A stretch of DNA of 57,916 bases from Halolactibacillus miurensis (GCF_900116255.1 NZ_FPAI01000019.1:1-57916), one strand, 5' to 3'. Counted from the first letter of the stretch, positions 26,785-36,254 are shown. Notes: generated by a model not told the origin, from the sequence alone. Numbers and translations: made by a program.

Positions 26785-26829
26785 TAAAAATGAGAAGTCC
26801 ACTTTATAAGTGCGGACTTCTCATTTTTA
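26785..26829. terminator. Bidirectional terminator
   Basis: AAAAATGAGAAGTCC pairs with GGACTTCTCATTTTT across a 13-nt loop. It ends the small plus-strand gene and the minus-strand beta-glucoside operon. Confidence 0.9.
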
Positions 26830-26850
26830 TAGCAACTCTTTGTTTAAAAA

Positions 26851-28308
<1,458 letters not shown>

Positions 28309-28397
28309 TTACACATACTTTTAATCCCTCTGTTTTCACGTTTTTTCACTTGCTCTTTGACCTGAAGTTTTTCCCTATAAATAAAACGTGACTTACT

Positions 28398-28862
28398 TTA
28401 GCCTTTACTAATAAGTTCTAAAATTAAATCATCTGTCGATACTGTTGCTGGTACGGTTACTTCGACGTGGTAGTTTGATGCATTTGTTACGACCACTGGT
28501 GTTGTCAGCGGGTAACCAGCTGCTTTAATTTTTTCAATATCAAACGAAAGGAGTTTTTGACCACGTTCAATGCGATCGCCTTGCTTAATGTGTGCGGTAA
28601 AATGCTCACCTTCTAACCTAACCGTATCCATTCCAACGTGAATTAAAATTTCTGCGCCTTCATCTGATGTGATCCCAATCGCATGATGCGTTGGGAAAAG
28701 CGATGTGACACTACCTGAAACAGGTGCAACAACTAATCCTTCAGTCGGTTCAATCGCAATACCTAAACCGAGTGCGCCTGAATTAAACGCTTGGTCATCA
28801 ATATCTTCTAATTTTACAAACTGACCTTTGATTGGACTTGTTACAACGGTTGTTTCAACCAA
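28398..28862 (-). CDS. PTS glucose-type IIA domain, -1 frame continuation of the beta-glucoside PTS
   Basis: 154 residues if read from TTG 28862. It is a complete glucose-family IIA: TSPIKGQFVKLEDIDDQAFN, then PTHHAIGI and LIHVGMDTVRLEG with the phosphorylated His. In beta-glucoside permeases this domain is normally the C-terminal third of one IIBCA chain. Here it lies in the -1 frame relative to IIBC, open right up to the IIBC stop. The TTG start is poor: CAGG is about 1 nt away and no ATG exists before the domain. It is therefore probably made as a fusion by frameshifting at the A_AAA_AAG site (28883-28889); otherwise it is a broken or rarely initiated gene. Confidence 0.85.
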   Translation of the reverse strand: MVETTVVTSPIKGQFVKLEDIDDQAFNSGALGLGIAIEPTEGLVVAPVSGSVTSLFPTHHAIGITSDEGAEILIHVGMDTVRLEGEHFTAHIKQGDRIERGQKLLSFDIEKIKAAGYPLTTPVVVTNASNYHVEVTVPATVSTDDLILELISKG

Positions 28863-28863
28863 A

Positions 28864-28904
28864 CCTGCTTCAGGCGTCGTTACTTTTTTCCTGTGTTAAC
28901 ACCT
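28864..28904 (-). promoter_or_regulatory. Candidate -1 frameshift signal at the IIBC/IIA junction
   Basis: Elements on the minus strand: AGGTG (28904-28900), a 10-nt gap, slippery A AAA AAG (28889-28883) in phase with the IIBC frame, TAA stop (28882-28880), and a CCTG-AAG-CAGG stem-loop (28874-28864) starting 8 nt after the heptamer. A second hairpin GGTTG-AAA-CAACC follows at 28860-28848. The arrangement matches the E. coli dnaX signal (upstream SD-like site, same heptamer, downstream stem), though the stems are short. Confidence 0.6.
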
Positions 28905-30331
28905 GTCACAGGTGATTCAGCTTCTTTTTTATTAATATCACCGAATACCCATGTTAGGGCGAAAGCCAAAATAAAACCTAACACAGCAGCAATCACAGCG
29001 GCATAGAATCCCATATCAAAACCTTCTGGTGAAATAAAGCTTGGGAACTGGAAGGCACCAAGTCCACCCATGACATAACCTGTTGTTCTAAAGAAACCTA
29101 AGATGGCTCCACCAATCGCGGATGCAATCAACGTAATAATAAATGGTCTCTTTAAAGGTAAGGCAATACCGTACATACCAGGTTCTGTTACACCAAAGAT
29201 CGACGAAATAAACGCTGGTGCACTTAATGTTTTAATCTTCTTATCTCTAGATTTTAACCACACAGCTAATATCGCACCCGCAAGTGCCCAAGAGTGTGAA
29301 AAAACTAGCGCTAAAATCGCATCATACCCTTGTGTTGCGAAGTTATTAATCGCAATTGGCACAAGTCCCCAGTGGAGACCAAACATAACAAACACTAACC
29401 AGAAACCACCTAAGATGGCTCCGGCAATCACTGGACTTAAATCATACGCCCAAACCGTAAATTGACCGAGTAACTGACTTGCCCATGTGGCAATTGGACC
29501 AATGACAATAAAGGTGATGGGTACAATAATGAGTAAAGTTAACATCGGCACTAAGAACATTTTAACAACAGATGGTACAACTTTTGCGAAGAATTTTTCA
29601 AGTTTAGCCGCAAAGAACGTTGAAATAATAATCGGAATAACCGACATAGAATACGTCATTAAAATAACCGGAATACCTAAAAATTCAATATAGACGGGTG
29701 ACTCAAACATCGTGCCACTAAACAACGTATAAAGTGGCTCTGTCGCACCTGGAATACCTTCAAGTGCTGGATAGACAAGCGCCATCGCAATGGTCATACC
29801 AAGAAACGGTGTGCCACCAAATTTCTTCATGGCTGTATATCCAAGTAAAATTGGTAAGAAGTAGAAGAGTCCGTCACCTGTTGCATTTAAAATTTGATAA
29901 GTCCCACTTGTGTCTGTTAAAAATTCTAGTGCTACAAACAGGGCATTGAGACCTTTGATCATACCAGATGCCGCTAACACGCCAAGAATTGGTGTGAAGA
30001 TCCCAGCAATTAAATCAATAAACCGATCAAATAAACTACCACTCGGCTCATCGGTTGCCTCGTCATCCGTTGCACTTCCATCTTTAAATCCACCGACACT
30101 AACAACCGCTTTGTATACGTCAGACACGTGATTACCAATAACGACTTGATACTGGCCCCCGCTCTGCATGACGGTCACAACGCCGTCCATATTTTTTAGC
30201 GCCTCTGTATCCGCTTTCTTCTCATCTTTTAATTTAAAACGTAACCGCGTAATACAGTGGACCACACTTTTTACATTGCTTTTACCGCCGACACGTTCAA
30301 TAATGTCTTTTGCTAATTGTTCATGTTTCAT
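28880..30331 (-). CDS. Beta-glucoside PTS IIBC component
   Basis: 483 residues from ATG 30331 (AAAGGGTG, 6 nt); the frame is open to a GTG at 30340 that overlaps the site. The IIB domain (1-85) has the phosphocysteine in VHCITRLRFKLK. The IIC domain (about 105-460) has about ten hydrophobic segments and GATEPLYTLFSG and FGVTEPGMYGI loops characteristic of the glucose-glucoside superfamily. It imports and phosphorylates beta-glucosides. The chain ends GVNTGKK just before TAA. Family members such as BglP and BglF continue into IIA; a -1 shift at the last two codons would extend it to 644 residues. Preceded by a LicT-type RAT/terminator. Confidence 0.93.
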   Translation of the reverse strand: MKHEQLAKDIIERVGGKSNVKSVVHCITRLRFKLKDEKKADTEALKNMDGVVTVMQSGGQYQVVIGNHVSDVYKAVVSVGGFKDGSATDDEATDEPSGSLFDRFIDLIAGIFTPILGVLAASGMIKGLNALFVALEFLTDTSGTYQILNATGDGLFYFLPILLGYTAMKKFGGTPFLGMTIAMALVYPALEGIPGATEPLYTLFSGTMFESPVYIEFLGIPVILMTYSMSVIPIIISTFFAAKLEKFFAKVVPSVVKMFLVPMLTLLIIVPITFIVIGPIATWASQLLGQFTVWAYDLSPVIAGAILGGFWLVFVMFGLHWGLVPIAINNFATQGYDAILALVFSHSWALAGAILAVWLKSRDKKIKTLSAPAFISSIFGVTEPGMYGIALPLKRPFIITLIASAIGGAILGFFRTTGYVMGGLGAFQFPSFISPEGFDMGFYAAVIAAVLGFILAFALTWVFGDINKKEAESPVTGVNTGKK

Positions 30332-30372
30332 GTTTAACACCCTTTCGTTTTGGTTGTTTGTATTTGGGTAAT

Positions 30373-30434
30373 AAAAAAACCTGAATCAATCACAGAGACA
30401 CACACGTGTCGTGTCCGTAAGATTGATCCAGGTT
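30373..30434 (-). terminator. Conditional terminator in the beta-glucoside PTS leader
   Basis: Minus strand AACCTGgATCAATC pairs with GATTGATtCAGGTT and is followed by TTTTTTT. Its first bases (AACC) are shared with the RAT element, so RAT formation and termination exclude each other. Confidence 0.85.
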
Positions 30435-30456
30435 ATGCCCAAAAAGGTAACATTCC
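30431..30456 (-). promoter_or_regulatory. RAT element (LicT/BglG-type ribonucleic antiterminator)
   Basis: Minus strand GGAATGTTACC, a short T loop, then GGGCATAACC. It matches the RAT consensus of sac/bgl/lic leaders (GGATTGTTACT...GGCAAAACC). The adjacent licT-like gene encodes the expected binder. Confidence 0.8.
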
Positions 30457-30482
30457 TAAATGTTTAATATTCAGTTTGTCGT

Positions 30483-30496
30483 GTTAATTAATTAAC
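30483..30496. repeat. Palindrome at the PTS transcription start
   Basis: GTTAATTAATTAAC, a perfect 14-bp palindrome immediately downstream of the -10 box of the beta-glucoside PTS promoter. It could be an operator or merely AT-rich symmetry. Confidence 0.35.
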
Positions 30497-30502
30497 AACT
30501 TC

Positions 30503-30531
30503 AATTTATCATGAGGAAAAACATCTGTCAA
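30503..30531 (-). promoter_or_regulatory. Promoter of the beta-glucoside PTS operon
   Basis: Minus strand TTGACA (30531-30526), 17-bp spacer, TAAATT (30508-30503). A cre-like ATGAAAACGCTTTAA lies just upstream (about 30539-30553), so catabolite repression is likely. Confidence 0.75.
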
Positions 30532-30616
30532 CAAATATTTAAAGCGTTTTCATAATTTATTTACTTTTAATCATTAAGAACTATTTAAATTGAATATATT
30601 TACAATTAAATGATGA

Positions 30617-31483
30617 TTACTGTTGCTTTTGTTGATTTTCTTTATATTCACGGTACGTTACTCGGTGAATATGAACGGTTAAATAGACACGTTCATCTTG
30701 TGAGAGTGGCCAATCAACATTCTTTTCTAAATACAGATTAATCCGCTCAGTACATTGATACGCTTGACTATATTTTCGCATCACTTGTTCATGCATAAAG
30801 TCATCCACGGTGTCTTCTGGTACTTCTTTGCGAATAAAGCGCACGGCGAAATAACGTAAATGTGTGACAAAGCGCTCATAGTTGATCGTTGTTTCATCGA
30901 GTTCCATTTGGTAAAAGTACTTGACGATATTTAAAATATTATCAACCATCTCGGTTACTTGAACCGCCGCCTGCATGTTTTCACCCGTCAACTGACTGTT
31001 GACTAAGTGCAGGGCAATCGAGCCTGCCTCATCTTCATTAAGACGAATACCGGTTCTATTTTCGATAATATCTAAACAACGTTTAGCGATTTGATATTCA
31101 CGCTTATAATACTTTCTCACTTCATACAACAAATTGTTCTTTAACTCAATGCCTTGTTTGAACCGCGCAATCGCAAAACTCAAGTGATCAGTTAAGGCGA
31201 CATATAAATATTCATTCAGTTCATACGGCACGTGCTTTTGTGCATAAATGAGAATTTCTGATGCTAAATCTAAATACTCTTCTGATGTGTACTTTAACAG
31301 TTGGTCAAGTTTTCCTGATGTCTCTTTATCTTTTAAGATAAATTGTTTTTCAATAGCTGATGGATCAATCGTCTGACCAGGTTTCTTTTGAAACGCAAGA
31401 CCTCTCCCCATCACAACCATTTCCTGACCATTCTCATTCAAAGTGGTGACGACATTGTTGTTCAATACTTTCAAAATCTCCAC
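30617..31483 (-). CDS. licT: LicT/BglG-family transcriptional antiterminator
   Basis: 288 residues. The N-terminal RNA-binding domain (1-55) contains LKVLNNNVVTTLNENGQEMV and GRGLAFQKKPGQ, the classic LicT/SacY pattern. Two PTS regulation domains follow (about 65-170 and 172-285) with the conserved His-bearing LSFAIARF, EAGSIALHLVN and LTVHIHRV stretches. When unphosphorylated by the PTS it should bind the RAT at 30431-30456 and stop the terminator from forming. Start: GTG 31483 with AGGGG 7 nt upstream. It is transcribed just ahead of the PTS genes, in the usual order. No second RAT is visible before its own start. Confidence 0.93.
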   Translation of the reverse strand: MEILKVLNNNVVTTLNENGQEMVVMGRGLAFQKKPGQTIDPSAIEKQFILKDKETSGKLDQLLKYTSEEYLDLASEILIYAQKHVPYELNEYLYVALTDHLSFAIARFKQGIELKNNLLYEVRKYYKREYQIAKRCLDIIENRTGIRLNEDEAGSIALHLVNSQLTGENMQAAVQVTEMVDNILNIVKYFYQMELDETTINYERFVTHLRYFAVRFIRKEVPEDTVDDFMHEQVMRKYSQAYQCTERINLYLEKNVDWPLSQDERVYLTVHIHRVTYREYKENQQKQQ

Positions 31484-31568
31484 TTTCTCACCCCTGTTGG
31501 ATTTTTTCTACATCCCTATCGCTCATGTCACAGTCTGTCATTTTAAAACTTAAGGTCAATTATTTTCT

Positions 31569-31597
31569 ATCATAGTTTATTCATTCTGACAAGTAAA
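31569..31597 (-). promoter_or_regulatory. Promoter of the antiterminator gene
   Basis: Minus strand TTTACT (31597-31592), 17-bp spacer, TATGAT (31574-31569). The leader to GTG 31483 is about 80 nt. Confidence 0.55.
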
Positions 31598-31683
31598 TAT
31601 TAATTTTATCCTAACACAGAATCATAAAGTGAAGACAATTTTTCATCACCATTTCATTATCAACAGCAATAAAATCTGTTATA

Positions 31684-31718
31684 CAACAAAAAGCCCAACC
31701 AATAAGATTGAGCTTTTA
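31684..31718 (-). terminator. Terminator after the VOC gene
   Basis: Minus strand AAAAGCTCAATC pairs with GGTTGGGCTTTTT around a short TTATT loop, followed by GTTG. Confidence 0.75.
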
Positions 31719-31736
31719 ATTCTTATATTCCGCACA

Positions 31737-32117
31737 TCAAATCGTTAATTCTAAATGATTCCCTTCTGGATCTAAAACGACACTTTCATAATAACCATCC
31801 CCGGTCGTTCTTGGACCGTCCATATGGCAGTAACCTTTCCGACATAGTTCATCGGTTAATTGATCAACTTTTTCTTTTGAACCTAAACTAATCGCTATAT
31901 GCGCCCAACCTAACACCTGTTCATCATCTTTTTCGGTCACATCTGTCCGCGACATTAGTTCCAAGCGTGCTCCGGATTCAAACGTTAGAAAATATGACTG
32001 GAAACCTTTCTCTTTATTCGTATAGCGATTACCCGCCGTTGCACCAAAATGTTTTGTGTAGAAAAACACCATTTTTTCTAGGTCTTTGACCCATAAAGCA
32101 ACATGATCAATTCTCAT
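31737..32117 (-). CDS. VOC-superfamily (glyoxalase/lyase-like) protein
   Basis: 126 residues from ATG 32117 (AGGAG 8 nt upstream); the GTG at 32126 overlaps the ribosome binding site. Two beta-alpha-beta-beta-beta halves are visible. The first opens MRIDHVALWVKDLEKMVFFY and the second WAHIAISLGSKEKVDQLTDE. Likely metal ligands are H5, E55 (ARLELM), H74 (WAHIAI) and E122 (GNHLEL), the pattern of glyoxalase I and related lyases. Substrate unknown. Single gene between the licT operon and the second LacI regulator. Confidence 0.88.
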   Translation of the reverse strand: MRIDHVALWVKDLEKMVFFYTKHFGATAGNRYTNKEKGFQSYFLTFESGARLELMSRTDVTEKDDEQVLGWAHIAISLGSKEKVDQLTDELCRKGYCHMDGPRTTGDGYYESVVLDPEGNHLELTI

Positions 32118-32331
32118 TTTCCTCACTCCTATCTAAAGATGTTATCACTCAACTAATGTAGTATATACAATTGTTTCATCATTAGACTATCTGTATACTG
32201 TACATTACCCGAAAAATGCAGTAGATAAAAGCGATATTAGATTATGACAAATAATTATAGTGTAAAAGAAGCTTTCTTGTTTCTACTCCGTTCTGTCACC
32301 TTGTAGAATGATTTGTGTGTGCTATAACAAG

Positions 32332-33291
32332 TCAAACGGTTTGCCGTTCAATCAGAGTAATATCAAATGGCCTATTCTCTCGATGTGGTGATAACACTTG
32401 GTCTAACAAAGCTTCTCCCATCGCTTTTAGCGGGATATGGATGGTTGTTAACTTTAATGCTTTTGCGATAGGCTCATCATTCAGTCCGATAACTGCACAC
32501 TCCTCTGGTATAGTTAGACCAAATGCTTTAGCATGAATTAAAAATCCCGCTGCGACTTGATCACTTGTGATAAGTAATGCAGTTGGTGAGGGCTCTAGCT
32601 TCATCAGCTTTGTTAACACATCGATACTATCTTCCAAATACAAGGCACCATCAAAACAATAGTCTTTGTTAAAGGGGAGATCATGGCGGGCTAAAAATGC
32701 ACGATAAGTTTCTTCTCGTACTTTTGAATGCGTGCCGTTTCGGCGGTAGATTGTATAGCCAATGTTACGATGACCTTTTTGATATAAATATTCTAAAGCT
32801 TGGTTAAAAACATCTTGGTGGTCCACAAAGACAGACGAAAACTGATCGGACTTTCGTTGTTCTAACAAGACAATCGGACCGTACTGAACGTAATCTTCTA
32901 ACACATGAAGCGGCGTCACTCTCGAACAAACAATCACCCCGTCCAATTGTTTTTGCCGCAACATGAGTAGCGCTTCTTGTTCTTTTTCTGCATCATAGTT
33001 TGTCGGAAATAGCATGAGTGTTTGTCCTTTTGCTTGTGCCTTTTCACTTATCCCAATCAGCACTTGAGCAAAATACGGGTGATCAAGAAAAGGTAAAATA
33101 ACACCAATGACGTTCGTCTTCCCCTTACTCAAATGAACCGCATTCATATTTTGTAAGTACCCTGTTTCATCAATAGCCCGCTCAACCTTTATTCGCTTCG
33201 CTTCACTGACATAGGGGTGATGGTTTAATACCCGTGAGACCGTTGTAACTGATACACCTGCTCGTTTAGCTAAATCTTTTATATTCGTCAT
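32332..33291 (-). CDS. Second LacI-family transcriptional regulator
   Basis: 319 residues. The helix-turn-helix is MTNIKDLAKRAGVSVTTVSR, the hinge LQNMNAVHLSKGKTNVIGVI, and the ligand core ends near 319. It lies downstream of the GH53 and metallophosphoesterase genes in the same direction. The palindrome ATGAAACGGGTTTCAT 106-121 bp upstream of its start is a CG-centred LacI-type operator, so autoregulation is likely. Its effector is unknown; a galacto-oligosaccharide or its phosphate would fit the neighbours (inference). The AAGGGGTG site is about 12 nt before ATG 33291. Confidence 0.9.
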   Translation of the reverse strand: MTNIKDLAKRAGVSVTTVSRVLNHHPYVSEAKRIKVERAIDETGYLQNMNAVHLSKGKTNVIGVILPFLDHPYFAQVLIGISEKAQAKGQTLMLFPTNYDAEKEQEALLMLRQKQLDGVIVCSRVTPLHVLEDYVQYGPIVLLEQRKSDQFSSVFVDHQDVFNQALEYLYQKGHRNIGYTIYRRNGTHSKVREETYRAFLARHDLPFNKDYCFDGALYLEDSIDVLTKLMKLEPSPTALLITSDQVAAGFLIHAKAFGLTIPEECAVIGLNDEPIAKALKLTTIHIPLKAMGEALLDQVLSPHRENRPFDITLIERQTV

Positions 33292-33391
33292 TATGCATAG
33301 TTCACCCCTTTCATTGTCTTTGATTTCCCTCTCAATATCACTTTTATTGTTATGACGTTTCTGATATCCGTAAATAATTACTAATAATCCC

Positions 33392-33422
33392 TTGATATGA
33401 AACGGGTTTCATCAGCTATACT
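33392..33422 (+). promoter_or_regulatory. Plus-strand promoter-like sequence with LacI-type operator in its spacer
   Basis: TTGATA (33392-33397), 19-bp spacer, TATACT (33417-33422). The spacer contains most of ATGAAACGGGTTTCAT (33397-33412). It drives no coding gene on the plus strand and points at the terminator-like hairpin at 33432-33484. Confidence 0.45.
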
Positions 33423-33428
33423 AAGATA

Positions 33429-33486
33429 TAGAAAGCATGCGTCGGCGTTAGAGAGACTTCTCGCGTAACGAGGATGCTTTTTTATT
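33429..33486 (+). ncRNA. Candidate short terminated RNA
   Basis: A plus-strand transcript from the promoter-like sequence at 33392-33422 would run only about 55 nt. It would fold with nested stems AAAGCAT/ATGCTTT, CGTTA/TAACG and GAGA/TCTC and end in TTTTTT. No open frame. It lies opposite the 3' flank of the minus-strand GH53 gene and could instead be just a terminator or attenuator. Speculative. Confidence 0.35.
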
Positions 33487-33492
33487 AATTAA

Positions 33493-34635
33493 TTATTGCT
33501 TAAATACATCTAATCCTGGTAGAGCATCACCTTTAAAATCAAATAAACCCTGATTAGCCCAGTGATTGCCTTCTTCCGCATTTTCATTAATATAGGCCAT
33601 GCCGGCTTTTGTTGCCCATGTCGCCCCTTTAACAGGTAACCAACTAGGCTCCCAGTAAACGAAGCCTAAACCTTTATAACCCTCACCTTTCACCTCATCA
33701 ATCGTGGCAATTAAGTCTGTTAAAAAAGCCGTTTGACCTTCGGTACTGGCGGGATATCCAGCGATTTTTGCCAGTGTATCTGAAAAAATATTCACTTCTC
33801 CATTAGGTGACTGATCAGTAAAACCAAAGGACGTTTCAACGATCATGAGATCCTTTTCAAACAGCTTACCCGCTAGTGTCATTGTTTTTGTTAGATCCGC
33901 TAATGTCCCATGCCAAAACGGGTAATACGATAGGCCAATAATATCAAAATCAACCCCACGGGCGATGATTTCTTTAAACCAGCGTTCATATAAATAACTA
34001 GCCCCACCAAAATCCAAGTGAAGGAGTACCTTCATATTTGGATATTCACGCACCGCTTTAACGCCTGCTTTCAACAATATACTTAAACGATCAAATGCTT
34101 GCTGCCCCTTTTGTAACGCACCGGTTTGTTCATCTTCAAACTGGTTAGCTTCTGGTGAAAAAATTGGCGTCTTTCCATCAGGCCACAACATCCCGTTCGT
34201 CACTTCATTGCCCACTTGAACATACTCTGGCAAAACGTTTTCTTCTTCTAATTGACGAAGAACATGTTTTGTATAACTATAGACTTGCTTTTGTAAGTCA
34301 TCAAAGCTTAATTTTTCCCAAGCCTTCGGTTTCATTTGTTTTCCAGGGTCTGCCCAAAAGTCTGAATAATGAAGATCTAACATAAAGGCGAGACGCTCTG
34401 CTTTTAAACGCTTTGCTAAGGCAATCGTTGTCTGTAAATCATTCGTGCCCCCGCCATACGGTTGACCAGTCTCATTGTAAGGATCCACCCATAATCTTAA
34501 GCGAATCAAATTAACACCAGAGGACTTCAGAATAGTAAATATATCCGTTGCTTGACCCTTTTTGCAAAAATTCCCACCTCCATTTTCAACTGCTGCTAAC
34601 ATTGACACATCTACTCCACGAATATCTAAGCTCAC
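33493..34635 (-). CDS. GH53 endo-beta-1,4-galactanase, no signal peptide
   Basis: 380 residues from GTG 34635, which has GAGG 8 nt upstream; ATG 34662 overlaps the metallophosphoesterase gene and has no site. The (beta/alpha)8 fold is typical: DIRGVDVSMLAAVENGG at the start, NLIRLRLWVDP, FMLDLHYSDFWADPG, acid/base Glu in QVGNEVTNGML, nucleophile Glu in LMIVETSFGF, and YWEPSW near the end. GH53 enzymes cut beta-1,4-galactan. Members are usually secreted, but no signal peptide exists with either start, so this one should act in the cytoplasm on imported galacto-oligosaccharides. It follows the metallophosphoesterase gene directly. Confidence 0.9.
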   Translation of the reverse strand: MSLDIRGVDVSMLAAVENGGGNFCKKGQATDIFTILKSSGVNLIRLRLWVDPYNETGQPYGGGTNDLQTTIALAKRLKAERLAFMLDLHYSDFWADPGKQMKPKAWEKLSFDDLQKQVYSYTKHVLRQLEEENVLPEYVQVGNEVTNGMLWPDGKTPIFSPEANQFEDEQTGALQKGQQAFDRLSILLKAGVKAVREYPNMKVLLHLDFGGASYLYERWFKEIIARGVDFDIIGLSYYPFWHGTLADLTKTMTLAGKLFEKDLMIVETSFGFTDQSPNGEVNIFSDTLAKIAGYPASTEGQTAFLTDLIATIDEVKGEGYKGLGFVYWEPSWLPVKGATWATKAGMAYINENAEEGNHWANQGLFDFKGDALPGLDVFKQ

Positions 34636-34651
34636 ACCAAAAACCTCATAA

Positions 34652-36010
34652 CTATTTTTCATGTAATATATCTATCGTCTGATGATCAAAAAAAGGACCT
34701 TCTAACTCACTAAACATATACCACTTCAGTGATGTATCACCCGTTTGATCCCATAATGGATAACCTGGTAAGGCTTTGATTGCTTCGTGATCATCTTTTA
34801 AAGTTCCACTAAAAAAGCTCGTATTAAACTTAGTGAAAACCGTCGCCATTTGTCTTGTCTCATCCAGTGGTAAATCATACAATAAGACACGGCTCATTGC
34901 TTTATCATAACTAATAGATTCAAACGTAGCCTGGCTATACATATGAAAATTAACTGTTTCATCCGTATCTTGATGATCCTCATTTGCTAATGAAAATTCA
35001 CCCGGCACCTCTAACGAGACCGCTTCGTACCGTAATGTTTGATCTTCATCAATCGTTACTAAACCATACAAATGCGGATAAACACTTAAGGCACCGGTGG
35101 CAATATCATACAAATCATCTTCCACCGCTGTATGTTGTACATGGATATGCCCACTAAAATGTGTTTTTACCCCAAACGTTTGAAATAGTTCTTTTATGCG
35201 GTGGTTATGTTCAATCGTAAAGTTGCGATTCATGTGAGGGTGATGTTCAAGTAAATTATGATGCGAGGCAACAATCGGCTGGACACCTTGTATGCTTGCT
35301 TCTTCTAGTACATTTTCTAACCACAGCTCTGTTTCTTGTCTTACCCTACCTGACGGTTGTGACGGGGTTTGTTTACTGTTATCTTCGTATTTTACGGTAT
35401 CAAGCATCACAAGCCATAGATCGTCACGTAATGCTGCGACATAACTAAGTGAGGACTCATCTTTTGAAACAACCTGCGTGATATCTTGTTGATAAATTTG
35501 GTCAAAATCGTCAGGCGATGTTTTTTCTACCCGGAACACCTTATCTTTTGTAAAGCGTGAAGCATGATAATTATTAATGTCATGGTTACCTGGAATAACA
35601 AGCACCGCGATACCTTTCTCTCTTAATACTTCAAGTTTATTTGATAAATGTTCATGACTTAACTTTTCACCGTTAAGCGTTAAATCACCGCTGATTACGA
35701 CGGCATCAGGTTTTACTTTAAGAACTTCTCTAACAAAGCTATCGACAATGAGCTCTAAATCATATAACATTTTCCCATCACCAGCTTGAAATAAATCATC
35801 ATACACGGGTCCTTGTTCAATTAACGCATCCGTTAAATAATGCAAATCCGTTGCCAGCATGATAGCAATCTCTTCATCTGATTCGACAACCGATGTGACA
35901 TGCTTATTAATATCAACAGCCACCATTGGTTCTCTGATCAATGACTGGAAACCTAACACGACTAAGCTTAAGCTAGTAAGTATCAAAAATATAATTAATG
36001 GACGTTTCAT
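34652..36010 (-). CDS. Membrane-anchored or secreted metallophosphoesterase
   Basis: 452 residues. The N-terminal hydrophobic stretch (5-22, IIFLILTSLSLVVLGF) is a signal peptide or anchor, so the enzyme faces outward. The calcineurin-like fold has all metal motifs: DLHYLTD, SGDLTLNGE, PGNHD, ASHHNLLEHH and SGHIHVQH, so a two-metal centre is expected. Residues about 335-452 form an extra C-terminal region. Substrate unknown (phosphodiester or phosphomonoester). The AGAGG site precedes ATG 36010. It forms a two-gene unit with the GH53 gene, an unusual partnership, between a PTS operon and a LacI regulator. Confidence 0.88.
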   Translation of the reverse strand: MKRPLIIFLILTSLSLVVLGFQSLIREPMVAVDINKHVTSVVESDEEIAIMLATDLHYLTDALIEQGPVYDDLFQAGDGKMLYDLELIVDSFVREVLKVKPDAVVISGDLTLNGEKLSHEHLSNKLEVLREKGIAVLVIPGNHDINNYHASRFTKDKVFRVEKTSPDDFDQIYQQDITQVVSKDESSLSYVAALRDDLWLVMLDTVKYEDNSKQTPSQPSGRVRQETELWLENVLEEASIQGVQPIVASHHNLLEHHPHMNRNFTIEHNHRIKELFQTFGVKTHFSGHIHVQHTAVEDDLYDIATGALSVYPHLYGLVTIDEDQTLRYEAVSLEVPGEFSLANEDHQDTDETVNFHMYSQATFESISYDKAMSRVLLYDLPLDETRQMATVFTKFNTSFFSGTLKDDHEAIKALPGYPLWDQTGDTSLKWYMFSELEGPFFDHQTIDILHEK

Positions 36011-36138
36011 TATCGTTAACCTCTTTTACTTATCTGTCATGATTACTATAAGCGTACCGAATGCATCACCATTTGACAACTTAAACGTATCCGTCACATT
36101 TAAAGAAATTACCAATAGCCTTTATCACGATTTAAACA

Positions 36139-36180
36139 TAAAAGAAGAGCAAATAGCTAAGCTATCGGCTCTTCTTTTAT
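36139..36180. terminator. Bidirectional terminator after the lactose/cellobiose-type PTS genes
   Basis: AAAAGAAGAGC pairs with GCTCTTCTTTT; the loop contains an inner TAGCT/AGCTA stem. T-rich on both strands. It separates the PTS operon from the metallophosphoesterase-galactanase pair. Confidence 0.8.
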
Positions 36181-36254
36181 TATTGATATAAGACCGTCGT
36201 TTCATTACTTTTATGCTTTTTGTTTTTTTACTTTTTAGTTCTCTCTTATCTCTT

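Noticed and set aside
28398-30331. Treating the IIBC and IIA genes as an ordinary split pair
   Set aside because: IIA has no credible start and the frames meet exactly at a slippery heptamer; a simple two-gene reading explains less, though a decayed fusion cannot be excluded.
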